A DNA stretch of 64,000 bases, taken from JAKQIM01 sp964633225. Its GTDB lineage: Bacteria; Chloroflexota; Anaerolineae; Anaerolineales; UBA4823. This document shows, piece by piece, positions 1 through 9,414 of this stretch. Under the pieces are notes generated by a model. It did no database searches and was not told the DNA's origin. It was given only the letters and a program-made list of their open reading frames with translations. Numbering within the stretch: position 1 is the stretch's first letter; the number at the start of each line of letters is the position of its first letter. A program made the translations under genes and the position numbers. The stretch covers positions 1-64,000 of the forward strand of contig CAZWFQ010000002.1 of the NCBI GenBank assembly GCA_964633225.1. Direction: 5' to 3'.

Positions 1-282
1 GAACTCGACAGCAACCTGATGCACGCCATCATGATCACATCCACCCCGCCCCTGCTTTACTGGCAGCCCGCCACACTGGCGATCATGCAAGCCGTGCAAG
101 ACTGGCGCGCAGCCGGTCTGCCGGTCTGCTACACCATCGATGCCGGCCCCAATGTGCATGTGATCTGCCTGGAAGAGGCATCGGCCGAGGTGATCGCCCG
201 CCTGGAGCAGATCGAAGGCGTGACCCAGGTGCGCGCAGCCCGCCCAGGCGGCCCAGCTCACTTGATATCAGAATTTCATTAA
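1..282 (+). CDS. Diphosphomevalonate/phosphomevalonate decarboxylase, C-terminal part (5' truncated by window edge)
   Basis: The frame is open from base 1, so only the last ~93 residues are visible. They match the C-terminal GHMP-kinase fold of mevalonate-pathway decarboxylases: a stretch reading MHAIMITSTPPLLYW, then YTIDAGPNVHV, which is the family's conserved TIDAGPN signature. The family removes CO2 (with ATP) from (di)phosphomevalonate to give isopentenyl (di)phosphate. Some Chloroflexota members use monophosphomevalonate instead, and the deciding N-terminal residues lie outside this window. A type 2 IPP isomerase and a prenyl synthase occur at 31-33 kb, consistent with a mevalonate route. 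The family is fairly sure; substrate phosphorylation state is undetermined. Confidence 0.85.
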   Translation, partial: ELDSNLMHAIMITSTPPLLYWQPATLAIMQAVQDWRAAGLPVCYTIDAGPNVHVICLEEASAEVIARLEQIEGVTQVRAARPGGPAHLISEFH

Positions 283-321
283 ATTGGGCTCGCGCGCCTA
301 CCCCATTCGCGCCGCGCAGGA

Positions 322-327
322 TATAAT
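322..327 (+). promoter_or_regulatory. Putative -10 element for rseP
   Basis: A perfect TATAAT lies 9 bases before the rseP ATG in the 54-base gap after the decarboxylase gene. I see no good -35 at normal spacing. If the hexamer is used, the 5' leader would be only 2-3 bases, making the message nearly leaderless. Confidence 0.4.
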
Positions 328-336
328 CGGGGCGCT

Positions 337-1416
337 ATGAACATACAATCTATCCTCGGAACTGCTCAATCGATCCTCGAGTTTGTCCTTGCGCTTGGGG
401 TGCTTATTTTATTGCATGAACTGGGCCATTTTGTGGTGGCACGCTTATGCAAGGTCGATGTCGAGGAATTTGGCATCGGCTTTCCGCCGCGCGCCGTCAC
501 GCTCTTTGAAAGAGGCGGCACCAAATACTCCCTCAACTGGCTGCCTTTTGGTGGTTTTGTGCGTCTGAAGGGCGAAGCCGACCCCACCGTCCCGGGCAGC
601 GTGATGAATGCCAGCCCCTGGAAACGCATTGCCATTACCGCAGCCGGGCCTTTGATGAACCTGATCACCGCGGTGATCCTCTACGCGGTCATCTTCCAAC
701 TCATCGGTGTACCGGTTGCAGATAAAGTGCTGATCCGCGATGTAAGCGTAAATTCTCCGGCTGAACAAGCCGGCATCCGGCCCGGCGACCTGATCCTACA
801 GGTCAACGATGTGTTCATCGACGGCCAGCAGAAATTATCGGATGTCATCAGGGCACACGTGGGCGAGCCCATCACCGTGGTTTATGAGCGCGAGGGGCAG
901 TCCACCACCGTCAGCCTGATTCCCCGCGCAAACCCGCCAGAAGGCGAGGGCGCCATGGGCATCCTAATGACCAACCCCACCACGCCCATCAGCTTCTTCA
1001 GTGCCCTGCCCAAAGGCCTGAGTGCCACGGTCGATCACTGCCGTGCCCTGCTCACATTTGTGGGGCAGGCCATTCGCGGCACAATTCCTGCCGAACAGGG
1101 CCGCCTGGTGGGCTTCAAAGGCATGTACGATATGTATGCCCAGGCTCGCAGCGAGCCAATTGCCGGCTTGCCGACCATTATTAATGTGCTAGGCTTCTTT
1201 ACCAGCATCACGGTCTCGCTGGGCCTGCTCAACCTGCTGCCCATTCCCGCTCTGGATGGCGGACGCATTATGTTTGTCTTGCCAGAGCTTGTGCTGCGCA
1301 AGCGCATCCCGCCCGAATACGAGGTGTGGGTCAATGCCATTAGCCTGGGCCTGCTCATCTTACTGCTTTTATATGTCAACTTACAGGATTTTATCAATCC
1401 CATCACCTTACCTTAA
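337..1416 (+). CDS. rseP: RseP-like site-2 intramembrane metalloprotease (M50)
   Basis: This is a zinc intramembrane protease that cleaves membrane-spanning substrates such as anti-sigma factors. The HELGH zinc site is at residues 27-31 inside the first membrane helix. The second signature, NLLPIPALDGG, starts at residue 299 and supplies the third zinc ligand, D307. Between them lies one PDZ domain (about residues 130-200, with PAEQAGIRPGDLI). The 359-residue length fits single-PDZ RseP homologues. It is followed 8 bases later by a HEAT-repeat gene. No anti-sigma factor or sigma gene is adjacent, so the substrate is unknown. The start is fixed by hydrophobic helix 1 beginning soon after this ATG. 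Confidence 0.93.
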   Translation: MNIQSILGTAQSILEFVLALGVLILLHELGHFVVARLCKVDVEEFGIGFPPRAVTLFERGGTKYSLNWLPFGGFVRLKGEADPTVPGSVMNASPWKRIAITAAGPLMNLITAVILYAVIFQLIGVPVADKVLIRDVSVNSPAEQAGIRPGDLILQVNDVFIDGQQKLSDVIRAHVGEPITVVYEREGQSTTVSLIPRANPPEGEGAMGILMTNPTTPISFFSALPKGLSATVDHCRALLTFVGQAIRGTIPAEQGRLVGFKGMYDMYAQARSEPIAGLPTIINVLGFFTSITVSLGLLNLLPIPALDGGRIMFVLPELVLRKRIPPEYEVWVNAISLGLLILLLLYVNLQDFINPITLP

Positions 1417-1424
1417 AAAGTCAT

Positions 1425-2492
1425 ATGACCAACCCTAACGAAATTCCCTTTCAAAATTTAGTAGACGCCTTGCTGGACGAAAGCGTTCCTTTTCACCCGC
1501 GCTACCTGTACCGTCTTTCGGATATCATCACGGCCGATGTCGAGCTGCTCAAAAAGGCCTGGCCTCAAGTTTCAGCAAAACGCCGCCAGGCCGTGATGGA
1601 AGACCTGGAAGACCTGAACACGGCCGAGGATTTGCTTGCATTCGAAGAGGTGTGCCGCCTGGCGCTCAGCGACAGTGAACCTGGCGTGCGCCGGCTGGCG
1701 ATCCGCATCTTGGGGGAGTACGAACTGAAAGATCTGGTGCCCACCTTCATCCATATTCTCGCACAAGACCGCAGCACAGAGGTGCGCGCCGCGGCCGCAT
1801 CTGCCTTGGGGGCCTTCATTTACATGGGCGAAGTGGAAGAGCTTCAGCACACCACCTGGCACCGGGTGGAAGAAAGCCTGCTGAACGCCTATCGCAACGA
1901 CAGCGAAGTACTGGTGCGCCGCCACGCTCTTGAGGCACTTGGTTTCTCTTCTCGGGATGAACTGCCCCCTATGATCGAGAAGGCCTTTACCAGCGGCGAC
2001 AGCGACTGGTTGATCTCTGCCCTGTTAGCCATGGGACGTTCAGCCGATGAACGATGGAATCCCCAGGTTTTGAGCATGCTGGACCACAGTCATCCCCTGG
2101 TTCGGGCCGAGGCTGCCGCCGCAGCAGGCGAATTGGAAATCGCACAGGCTGGCAAACACCTGCTGGACCTGCTCGAGGACCCCGATTCAGACGTGCGCGC
2201 CGCAGCTATCTGGTCACTATCACAGATTGGCGGCGAGGGAATTGCCGTCCGGTTGCAGCGGATGCTCAACCGCACTCACGATGACGATGAAGCTCAACTC
2301 ATCGAGCAAGCCATAGAAAACCTGGCCTTTACCGAAGGGGCCCAGGGATTTGCAGCGATCGATGAGCTTGACGGCGATGATCAGCCGGATGAAGATGAGG
2401 ATGAGGACCTGCTCGATGAGGCGGATGACCTCGACGACGACATCGAAGAGGCTTACCTGGATGAGCTGTTCGATGAGGATGACGAGGTTTGA
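1425..2492 (+). CDS. HEAT-repeat protein with acidic C-terminus
   Basis: This 355-residue protein is built of repeated helical pairs of HEAT/PBS-lyase type (about residues 80-300), with recurring motifs such as GVRRLAIRILGEYELKD and VRAAAASALGAF. These folds are protein-binding scaffolds. No signal peptide or membrane helix is visible, so it is probably cytoplasmic. The last ~45 residues are almost entirely Asp/Glu, ending LDELFDEDDEV. It sits between rseP and a permease, and its stop overlaps the next gene's TTG start (TTGA), which suggests translational coupling. Partner and function are unknown. Confidence 0.8.
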   Translation: MTNPNEIPFQNLVDALLDESVPFHPRYLYRLSDIITADVELLKKAWPQVSAKRRQAVMEDLEDLNTAEDLLAFEEVCRLALSDSEPGVRRLAIRILGEYELKDLVPTFIHILAQDRSTEVRAAAASALGAFIYMGEVEELQHTTWHRVEESLLNAYRNDSEVLVRRHALEALGFSSRDELPPMIEKAFTSGDSDWLISALLAMGRSADERWNPQVLSMLDHSHPLVRAEAAAAAGELEIAQAGKHLLDLLEDPDSDVRAAAIWSLSQIGGEGIAVRLQRMLNRTHDDDEAQLIEQAIENLAFTEGAQGFAAIDELDGDDQPDEDEDEDLLDEADDLDDDIEEAYLDELFDEDDEV

Positions 2493-3418
2493 CCGACCTG
2501 CACTACCTGTTCGACCTGGTTAACCTTTTCCTGAACAACTTGCTGCCGATCATCCTGATCGCAGGGTTTGGCTATGCCCTTGGCCACCTGGTCAAGACAT
2601 CGCCCCGCCCGCTTTCTCAGGTGATCTTTTATATTTTCAGCCCGGTCTTGGTTTTCAAACTGCTTTCTCACAGCCAGTTGAGTGGGAATGATATTTTGCG
2701 CACCGTGGGCTTGGCAGGTCTTTCGACCCTCTTGATTGGACTGCTGACCTGGGCGGGTGGGCGCATCCTGCGCATCGATGGACGGTTGATGAATGCCGTT
2801 TTGCTGCTTGCCATGTTCATGAATGCCGGCAATTTTGGCTTACCCCTGACCATGTTTGCCTTTGGAGAGGCAGCCCTGGCCCACGCCAGCCTGTTCTTTG
2901 TCACCACCCTGATGCTCACCAACACCCTGGGCGTGCTGATCGCATCCTCTGGCACGCGCAGCCTACTGCAGGCCCTACAAGGATTGCTAAAGCTGCCCAC
3001 CACCTATGCCCTGGCAGCAGGGCTGCTTTTCTTGCAATTCAAATGGCAGCTCCCCAACGCCATTGACCGCAGCGTGGCGCTCGTAGCAGATGCCACCATC
3101 CCGGCCATGCTGGTCTTACTTGGGCTCCAACTGCATGCCGTGCGCTGGGACGGGCAGTTCAAGGCCCTGGGACTGGCTAGCGCCATGCGCCTTTTGGCTG
3201 CCCCGCTGTTGGCAATTGGATTGAGCCGCTGGATGGGGCTGAATGGCCCCGCATATCAAGCAGTTGTGCTAGAATCAGCTATGCCAGCAGCAGTAATGAC
3301 GACTGTCCTCGCGACGGAGTTCGATACAGAGCCATCCTTTGTGACGACTGTGGTCTTTGTCACCACGCTATTAAGTCCCCTTACCTTGACCCCACTGCTG
3401 GCCATTTTAGGAGCCTGA
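2489..3418 (+). CDS. AEC-family (auxin efflux carrier type) permease
   Basis: This hydrophobic 309-residue protein has about ten predicted membrane helices, arranged as five plus five as in the AEC/malate-permease family. The typical NAGNFGLPL motif occurs near residue 110 and the C-terminal half has VLESAMPAAVMTTVLA. Family members export or exchange small organic anions; the substrate cannot be read from sequence. The start is a TTG overlapping the stop of the HEAT gene by four bases. No in-frame ATG fits better, since the first helix begins about ten residues in. Confidence 0.85.
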   Translation: MTDLHYLFDLVNLFLNNLLPIILIAGFGYALGHLVKTSPRPLSQVIFYIFSPVLVFKLLSHSQLSGNDILRTVGLAGLSTLLIGLLTWAGGRILRIDGRLMNAVLLLAMFMNAGNFGLPLTMFAFGEAALAHASLFFVTTLMLTNTLGVLIASSGTRSLLQALQGLLKLPTTYALAAGLLFLQFKWQLPNAIDRSVALVADATIPAMLVLLGLQLHAVRWDGQFKALGLASAMRLLAAPLLAIGLSRWMGLNGPAYQAVVLESAMPAAVMTTVLATEFDTEPSFVTTVVFVTTLLSPLTLTPLLAILGA

Positions 3419-3420
3419 TT

Positions 3421-4665
3421 ATGCGCCGCTTGTCTATGCGCCGTCTGTCTATGCGCCGTTGGCTGATCCTGCTGCTCTGCCTGGCTGCCCTGCTTGGGGG
3501 CACAAACGCCGGACGCGCTGCCCATCTACCCCAGGTGAGTGACTCTGTGGTGGCATATACCTTTGGCGGGCAGGTTAATTTTCGCGCGCAGGTCCCGCTC
3601 GACCTGGCGCTCGAGAGCGCCCAGGTCTTTCTGCGCGGCCAGGGCGAGAGCCAGGCGATCGTCGGCGACGCCACCCTGCTGCCAGGAGAGCTCACCTATA
3701 CGCATGACCTGAGCAGCCAACCACTGCGCGCCTTTTCAACCATCGAGTATTGGTACCGCCTGCAGCCTGCAGGCGCAGAAGCCTATAACAGCGAAACCTA
3801 CACCTTCGTTTACGAAGACAACCGCTTTACCTGGCAAACCCTCGACAGCCCCCCCTTCAGCGTTCATTGGTATGATGGCGAGATCAGCTTTGCCCAAGAT
3901 GTGCTCAATGCCGCCCAAAAAGGGCTCGAACGGGCAGGCAAGTTCATCCAACTGGCAAACCAAGACCGGCGGATTGACATTTACGTGTATGCCAGCGGCA
4001 AAGAAATGCAGTCCACCTTGCTTTTGGGTGGGCTAGACTGGATTGCCGGGCATGCCGACCCCGAACTGTATACTATGGTGGTCACCCTGCCCCCAGGCCC
4101 CAGCCAAAAAAGCGAGATCGACCGCCAGATACCCCACGAGTTGATGCATATCCTGATGTACCAGGCGATTGGGCCGGATTATTATGGCCTGCCCACCTGG
4201 CTTAAGGAAGGGATGGCCTCTTATAATGAGCTGCGCCCCAACCCCGAATACTACGTCATCTTGCAGAATGCCGTCGAAAAAGACAGCCTGGTCCCCCTTT
4301 CGTACCTGTGCCAGCGTTTCCCCAGCGATCAAACCGTTTACCTGGCCTACGCTGAAGCAAATTCTTTTGTCAGCTACCTGTTCCAAGAATATGGCCCATC
4401 TGGATTACAGGCCATCGTGAAAAGCTATGCAGATGGGCAAGGCTGCGAGCAGGCCCCGCTAGAATCTACCGGGCTTACCCTGAGTGAGCTTGAAAGAGAT
4501 TGGCGGCGGGCCACATTGGGCGAAGATGTGCTGTTGGCGGCTTTTGAAAACTTGCTGCCCTGGCTGATCCTGATCGGCCTGGCCCTGCTGGCCCCATTTA
4601 TCATGACCCTGGCAAACCTGGCAACCCGGCGCGCCGCAAAGATCCCCGCAGAGCGCGTTTCATAA
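3421..4665 (+). CDS. Secreted, membrane-anchored MA-type metallopeptidase (gluzincin)
   Basis: This 414-residue protein has an N-terminal signal sequence (Arg-rich start, then a Leu-rich core ending near residue 35), an all-beta region, then a peptidase MA-like domain. HELMH at 239-243 gives two zinc His and the catalytic Glu240. E263 in WLKEGMASY, about 20 residues later, is the expected third ligand. A C-terminal membrane helix (about 380-400) and a short basic tail follow, so the catalytic domain should face outward, anchored at the tail. The first 15 bases are tandemly triplicated (MRRLS, MRRLS, MRR), giving three candidate ATG starts at 3421, 3436 and 3451. Substrate unknown. Confidence 0.82.
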   Translation: MRRLSMRRLSMRRWLILLLCLAALLGGTNAGRAAHLPQVSDSVVAYTFGGQVNFRAQVPLDLALESAQVFLRGQGESQAIVGDATLLPGELTYTHDLSSQPLRAFSTIEYWYRLQPAGAEAYNSETYTFVYEDNRFTWQTLDSPPFSVHWYDGEISFAQDVLNAAQKGLERAGKFIQLANQDRRIDIYVYASGKEMQSTLLLGGLDWIAGHADPELYTMVVTLPPGPSQKSEIDRQIPHELMHILMYQAIGPDYYGLPTWLKEGMASYNELRPNPEYYVILQNAVEKDSLVPLSYLCQRFPSDQTVYLAYAEANSFVSYLFQEYGPSGLQAIVKSYADGQGCEQAPLESTGLTLSELERDWRRATLGEDVLLAAFENLLPWLILIGLALLAPFIMTLANLATRRAAKIPAERVS

Positions 4666-4685
4666 GCAGGAATCAAGCAACCAGC

Positions 4686-4988
4686 ATGAATGACATCCCC
4701 ATTTCTGGTCACGTCCGCCTGCACGCCATCGTCTTGGGGCGTGTGCAGGGCGTCAGTTTCCGCTATTTTGTCAGTGAGCAAGCTGGAGTCTTTGGCCTAC
4801 TGGGCTGGGTGCGCAACCGCCGAGATGGCAGCGTGGAGGTGATCGCCGAAGGACCACGCCCGCGCCTGGAGGGTCTGCTCGCTGCCCTATGGCAAGGCCC
4901 GCCCGCGGCCCGTGTAGATGATGTGCAGAGCGAGTGGCAAACCGCCAGCGGCGAATTCGGCTCGTTTTGGGTACGCTCCACGGGTTAG
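4686..4988 (+). CDS. acyP: Acylphosphatase
   Basis: This 100-residue single-domain enzyme hydrolyses carboxyl-phosphate bonds such as acetyl phosphate. The family signature is complete: GRVQGVSFRYF carries the phosphate-binding loop and catalytic Arg, and GWVRNRRDGSVEV carries the catalytic Asn. Length matches the family (90-100 residues). The stop overlaps the 3' end of convergent radC by about 3 bases. Confidence 0.93.
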   Translation: MNDIPISGHVRLHAIVLGRVQGVSFRYFVSEQAGVFGLLGWVRNRRDGSVEVIAEGPRPRLEGLLAALWQGPPAARVDDVQSEWQTASGEFGSFWVRSTG

Positions 4989-5758
4989 CCGCCCGCTGGC
5001 GAGCTAAACCCCAATCCTCGCTCTTTGAGCGATACAAAACGCCCCTGCCCAATCACAAGGTGGTCGAGCACATCCACATCCAACAACTTCCCTGCCTGAA
5101 CCAAAGCCCGGGTCAGTGCTACGTCATCGGGGCTGGGGGTGGGATCTCCCGAAGGATGATTGTGGATCACAATCAGGTTGACGGCATTACGCCGGACAGC
5201 GGCCTTAAAGACCTCGCCGATGCGCACCTGTGAAGAATTAACCGAACCGCGGTAGATGGTCACCACATCTTGCACGCGATTGCGCGTGTCAAGCAGCATC
5301 GCCCTCAGCTCTTCTTGTTCCAGGGCGCTCATCTCATACTGCACCAGGGCCGCGGCATCCGCCGGGCTGTGCACCACCGGGCGCTCCTCAGGCGATTCCA
5401 GGGTCAGGCGGCGGCCCAATTCGATCGCCGCTTTGATTTGAGCAGCCTTTGCCGGGCCAATGCCGTGTTGGGCACAAACTTCGTCAAACGAAGCGCGGTG
5501 CAATCCACTGATGCCGCCCAGACTCTGCAAAAGGCGCTGCCCCACCTGCACAGAATTCTCCCCGGGCACCCCCACCCGCAGCAAGATTGCCAGGAGCTCA
5601 GCGTTAGACAAGGCCTGCGGGCCCAGGTGGGCCAGGCGTTCCCTCGGTCGCTCTGATTCTTCCAGATCTGTGATACGGTATGTATTGTCGTTTGCATTCA
5701 TCGAGGTCATCTGCTCCCGGTTGCCCGAATCCAAATCTCGATTCTCGGCTATAATCAT
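4985..5758 (-). CDS. radC: RadC-family JAB/MPN-domain protein
   Basis: It has the RadC layout: an N-terminal helix-hairpin-helix region (ALSNAELLAILLRVG) and a C-terminal JAMM metal site, HNHPSGDP then PSPDD (H199, H201, S209, D212). A role in DNA repair was proposed historically and remains uncertain; the fold is that of metal-dependent hydrolases. The longest frame gives 257 residues. A start at 5707 (Met18) is plausible because a GGGAG lies just upstream of it and the RadC-like part begins later at ITDLEESERPRERL. The region upstream of 5707 overlaps a putative promoter for the divergent gene. Confidence 0.9.
   Translation of the reverse strand: MIIAENRDLDSGNREQMTSMNANDNTYRITDLEESERPRERLAHLGPQALSNAELLAILLRVGVPGENSVQVGQRLLQSLGGISGLHRASFDEVCAQHGIGPAKAAQIKAAIELGRRLTLESPEERPVVHSPADAAALVQYEMSALEQEELRAMLLDTRNRVQDVVTIYRGSVNSSQVRIGEVFKAAVRRNAVNLIVIHNHPSGDPTPSPDDVALTRALVQAGKLLDVDVLDHLVIGQGRFVSLKERGLGFSSPAGG
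5750..5755 (+). promoter_or_regulatory. Putative -10 element giving a leaderless zinc-ribbon mRNA
   Basis: TATAAT ends 6 bases before the ATG at 5762, so transcription would start at or next to the initiation codon. There is no Shine-Dalgarno before that ATG. The -35 is not convincing: TTGCCC at 5721-5726 leaves 23 bases. Confidence 0.4.
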
Positions 5759-5761
5759 GCT

Positions 5762-6261
5762 ATGACGATCGATCCCCTAACCATCAACAACATCCTGCTC
5801 GGCCTGGCTGCCTGGGGAGCTGCTTTCCTGGCAACCCTCTGGGTCAGCCTGGTCATCTGGACTTATCGCGACATCCGCCGCCGTGCCCGCGACCCGCTCA
5901 TCCGCTTCCTGGCAATTATCGTTGTAGCGCTGCTCTTCTTGCCTGGCATTGTGATCTACTTGATCTTGCGCCCCGCGCGCACCCTGGACGAAGAATACCA
6001 GCAAACGCTTGAAGAGGAAGCCCTGCTGCATGCCATTGAAGAAAGCCCACTCTGCCCTGGCTGCGGGCGACACATTAAAGAAGCCTGGACCATCTGCCCC
6101 AACTGCCACACCAAGCTCAAGAAACCCTGCCACCAGTGCAGCAAGCTGATGGAACTCTCTTGGAATTTGTGCCCCTACTGTGGCACACCCGCCCCCGGCA
6201 TGCGCCGGGAGAACCTGACGATGGACGATGCCTTGCGAGCGATCCCGGTTGAAGAAGAACC
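5762..6261 (+). CDS. Membrane protein with double zinc ribbon (3' end lost in gap)
   Basis: About 166 residues are visible before the N-run. Two membrane helices (about 10-30 and 45-67) are followed by a charged linker and two zinc ribbons: CPGC...CPNC, then CHQC...CPYC. Proteins of this design are common in Chloroflexota and are of unknown function; the ribbons should face the cytoplasm. The frame is still open when the 100-N gap begins, just after PVEEEP. The gene faces enolase tail to tail across the gap. Confidence 0.75.
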
Positions 6262-6361
6262 NNNNNNNNNNNNNNNNNNNNNNNNNNNNNNNNNNNNNNN
6301 NNNNNNNNNNNNNNNNNNNNNNNNNNNNNNNNNNNNNNNNNNNNNNNNNNNNNNNNNNNNN
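6262..6361. other. Assembly gap (100 N)
   Basis: Exactly 100 undetermined bases lie here, a conventional scaffold placeholder, so true length is unknown. It removes the end of the zinc-ribbon gene and the last ~20 residues of enolase. Confidence 0.99.
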
Positions 6362-7584
6362 AGCTGATTGTACTTGGCAACCCGATCTGAACGTGCCGGG
6401 GCGCCGGTCTTGATCTGGCCCATATTGAGGGCAACCACCAGGTCGGCGATGGTCGAGTCTTCTGTCTCGCCAGAGCGGTGAGAGGTGACGGCGCGCCAGC
6501 CAGCCCGATGGCAGGTTTCAACGGCTTCAATCGTCTCGGTGAGGGTGCCGATCTGGTTGAGCTTGACCAACAGTGCGTTGGCGGCTTTATCTTTGATGGC
6601 GCGGCGTACGCGCTCGGGGTTGGTGACCAGCAGGTCGTCGCCCACGATCTGGATGCGATCGCCCATCTCTTTGACCATCAACTGCCAGCTTTCCCAGTCA
6701 TCCTGGGCCAGGCCGTCTTCAATCGAAACAATGGGGTATTGATCCACCCAACTCTTCCAGAAAGCCACCATCTGCTCACCGGTGAGCTTCTTGCCTTCTT
6801 TGCGCAGGTTGTACAGCTTGGTCTCTTCTTCATAGAACTCTGAAGCAGCCGGATCCAGGGCAATGCCAATCTGCTCACCAGCTTTGTAGCCAGCTTTTTC
6901 GATGGCTGCCAGGATCACTTCCACGGCTTCTGAGTTGGCCTTGAGGGCCGGGGCATAGCCGCCCTCATCGCCAACCAGGGCGGTATAACCGCGCTCTTTG
7001 AGCACGGACTTAAGGGAATGGTAGATCTCAGCTCCCCAGCGCAGGCCTTCGGCAAAGCTAGGCGCACCCAACGGCATGACCATGAATTCTTGGGCATCGG
7101 TGGACTGCCAGCCAGTGTGAGCGCCACCGTTGAGGATGTTTAACATCGGAACCGGCAGCACATGAGCATACACGCCGCCAATGTAACGATACAGCGGCAG
7201 GCCCAATGAATTGGCAGCCGCCTTGGCAACCGCCAGGCTGGTGCCCAAGATGGCATTGGCGCCCAGCTTAGACTTATGCTCGGTGCCATCGATCTCCAAC
7301 AGGGCGGCGTCGATGCCGCGCTGGTCAGTGGCTTCCCAACCGACCAACTCTTCCGCGATCAGGTCATTCACATTTGAGACCGCCTTGGTCACGCCCTTGC
7401 CCAGGTAGCGTTTCTTGTCGCCATCACGAAGCTCCAGGGCTTCGTGAACACCGGTGGATGCACCGGAGGGCACAGCTGCACGCCCCCAACTGCCATCCAT
7501 CAAGGTCACCTCAACTTCCACGGTGGGGTTGCCGCGGGAATCCAGGATTTCGCGCCCCAGGATTGATTCAATCAATGTTTCCAT
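6362..7584 (-). CDS. eno: Enolase (C-terminal end lost in gap)
   Basis: Enolase interconverts 2-phosphoglycerate and phosphoenolpyruvate in glycolysis. About 407 of the usual 425-430 residues are visible. The N-terminus has GREILDSRGNPTVEVEV and PSGASTG. Catalytic-barrel motifs include VGDEGGYAP, SIEDGLAQDDW, GDDLLVTNP, the lysine segment LLVKLNQIGTLTE, and SHRSGETEDS. The visible part stops at RVAKYNQ, where the N-run starts. The gene begins 127 bases upstream of the pyrG stop, with a GAGAGG ribosome site. gpmA, the preceding glycolytic step, lies at 14 kb. Confidence 0.97.
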
Positions 7585-7711
7585 GCTAAGCCTCTCTCTT
7601 TATAAAATGTTTCCCCGGCTGACCGGAGTTTGTCTAAGGATTGGTGCCGGATGAAAGCGTCATCCAACCAGGGGATATTTTACCGCGTTCATCCATGTTT
7701 ATCCAACATTC

Positions 7712-9322
7712 TTAAGCCTGCCCGGCTTTTTCCTTCACGGCCTGCAAAAAGGCCAGGAATAAGGGGTGCGGGCGATTGGGGCGCGACAGAAATTCGGGGT
7801 GGAATTGGGTTGCCAGCATGAAGGGGTGGTCAACCAGTTCTGCAATTTCCACCAGGCGCCCATCGGGCGACACACCCGAGAAAGACATGCCATGCTTCTG
7901 TAACACATCGCGGTACGTGTTGTTCAATTCAAAGCGATGCCGGTGCCGCTCTTGCACCTCGGGGACACCGTAAGCATTGGCGGCGCGGCTGCCCGGCACC
8001 AGGCGGCAGGGATACAACCCCAGGCGCATCGTGCCGCCCATATCGGCAATGCTGCGTTGGTCGGGCATCAGGTCGATCACCGGCAGCGAAGTCGAACGGT
8101 CGAATTCGGTCGAATTGGCATCATCACCCAGGCACTGCCGGGCAAAATCCACCACCATCAACTGCATTCCCAGGCACAAGCCAAAAAAGGGCACCTTATT
8201 TTCACGCGCATAGCGGATGGCTTGCAGCTTGCCCTCAATCCCCCGGCTGCCAAAGCCGCCAGGAACCAAAATGCCGTCTGCATTTTTGATCGCGTCCATT
8301 CCGCGGCCCTTCTCTAGTTCAGCGGAGTGCACCCAGGCAATATCCACCTCTACGCCCAAAGCCAGGCCGGCATGCTTGAGTGCTTCGCGCACGCTCATGT
8401 AAGCGTCGTGCAGTTCCACATACTTACCCACCAAGGCCACCTTCACACTCGGCTTTGGCGAGCGCACCCGCTCCAGCAGGCTTTCCCAACCGCTCCAATC
8501 CGGCTGGCGGCGGGCTTCTAGACCCAGGCGCTTGAGCAAATAATCGCCAATGCCGGCTTTTTCTAAGAGCAAGGGCACTTCGTAAAGGTAAGGCGTGGTG
8601 ACCATTGGGATCACAGCCTGGCGTTCGACATCACAAAACAGGGCGATCTTTTCACACAGGTCATCGTCCACTGGGTGATCCGAACGGGCTACGATCACAT
8701 CGGGCGAGATACCGATTGAACGCAGCTCACGCACCGAGTGTTGGGTTGGTTTTGTTTTCAGCTCGTTGGTGGCGCCGATGTACGGCAGCCAGGTGACGTG
8801 GATGTAAAGCGTGTTTTCACGCCCGACGTCGCTGCGCATCTGGCGCAGTGCTTCTAGGAAAGGCAGTGATTCGATATCGCCCACCGTGCCGCCCACCTCG
8901 ATCAAGATAATTTCGGCATTGGTGGCGCGCTCCACCTGGGCAATACGGCGTTTGATTTCATTGGTGATGTGAGGAATTACTTGAATCGTGCCGCCCAGGT
9001 AATCACCACGCCGCTCCTTGCCAATCACCTCAGCATACACCTGCCCGGTGGTCATGTTACAAACCCGGTTCAGGCTGGTATCAATAAAGCGTTCATAATG
9101 GCCCAGGTCCAGGTCTGTCTCGGCGCCGTCGTCGAGCACATAAACTTCACCATGCTGGTAAGGGCTCATGGTGCCCGGATCCACGTTGATGTATGGGTCC
9201 AACTTCTGCGCAGAAACAGCAAAACCGCGTTCTTTCAGCAAACGTCCCACGGCAGCAGCAGTTACCCCCTTGCCCACCGAACTCACCACCCCACCGGTAA
9301 AGAAGATGTACTTGGTTGTCAT
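7712..9322 (-). CDS. pyrG: CTP synthase
   Basis: This enzyme makes CTP from UTP, ATP and glutamine. The 536-residue length is normal. The N-terminal synthetase domain starts TKYIFFTGGVVSSVGKG with the P-loop and has DPYINVDPGTMSP. The C-terminal class I amidotransferase domain has the nucleophile Cys in FFGLCLGMQL and the His/Glu pair in QFHPEFLSRP. A strong AAGGAGG site precedes the ATG. It lies downstream of the roadblock gene, with a hairpin in the 126-base gap. Confidence 0.98.
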   Translation of the reverse strand: MTTKYIFFTGGVVSSVGKGVTAAAVGRLLKERGFAVSAQKLDPYINVDPGTMSPYQHGEVYVLDDGAETDLDLGHYERFIDTSLNRVCNMTTGQVYAEVIGKERRGDYLGGTIQVIPHITNEIKRRIAQVERATNAEIILIEVGGTVGDIESLPFLEALRQMRSDVGRENTLYIHVTWLPYIGATNELKTKPTQHSVRELRSIGISPDVIVARSDHPVDDDLCEKIALFCDVERQAVIPMVTTPYLYEVPLLLEKAGIGDYLLKRLGLEARRQPDWSGWESLLERVRSPKPSVKVALVGKYVELHDAYMSVREALKHAGLALGVEVDIAWVHSAELEKGRGMDAIKNADGILVPGGFGSRGIEGKLQAIRYARENKVPFFGLCLGMQLMVVDFARQCLGDDANSTEFDRSTSLPVIDLMPDQRSIADMGGTMRLGLYPCRLVPGSRAANAYGVPEVQERHRHRFELNNTYRDVLQKHGMSFSGVSPDGRLVEIAELVDHPFMLATQFHPEFLSRPNRPHPLFLAFLQAVKEKAGQA

Positions 9323-9377
9323 ACTGCCTCCTTATCGTTTTGCAGTTCAGAGAAACAGACTTTCCTTCAAACAAAGG

Positions 9378-9414
9378 CGGTGGGGAGGGCCGTTTACCGG
9401 CAACCTCCCCACCG
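9378..9414 (-). terminator. Hairpin between roadblock gene and pyrG
   Basis: A perfect 11-bp inverted repeat (9378-9388 with 9404-9414) encloses a 15-base loop holding a further 4-bp GCCG/CGGC stem. On the minus strand the sequence after it is CCTTTGTTTG, only moderately U-rich. It could end the roadblock transcript or act as a pyrG leader attenuator. Confidence 0.55.

Noticed and set aside
3421..3465. Tandem 15-base repeat as a CRISPR or mobile-element trace
   Set aside because: Units are contiguous without spacers and lie in frame in a coding start, so simple tandem duplication explains it.
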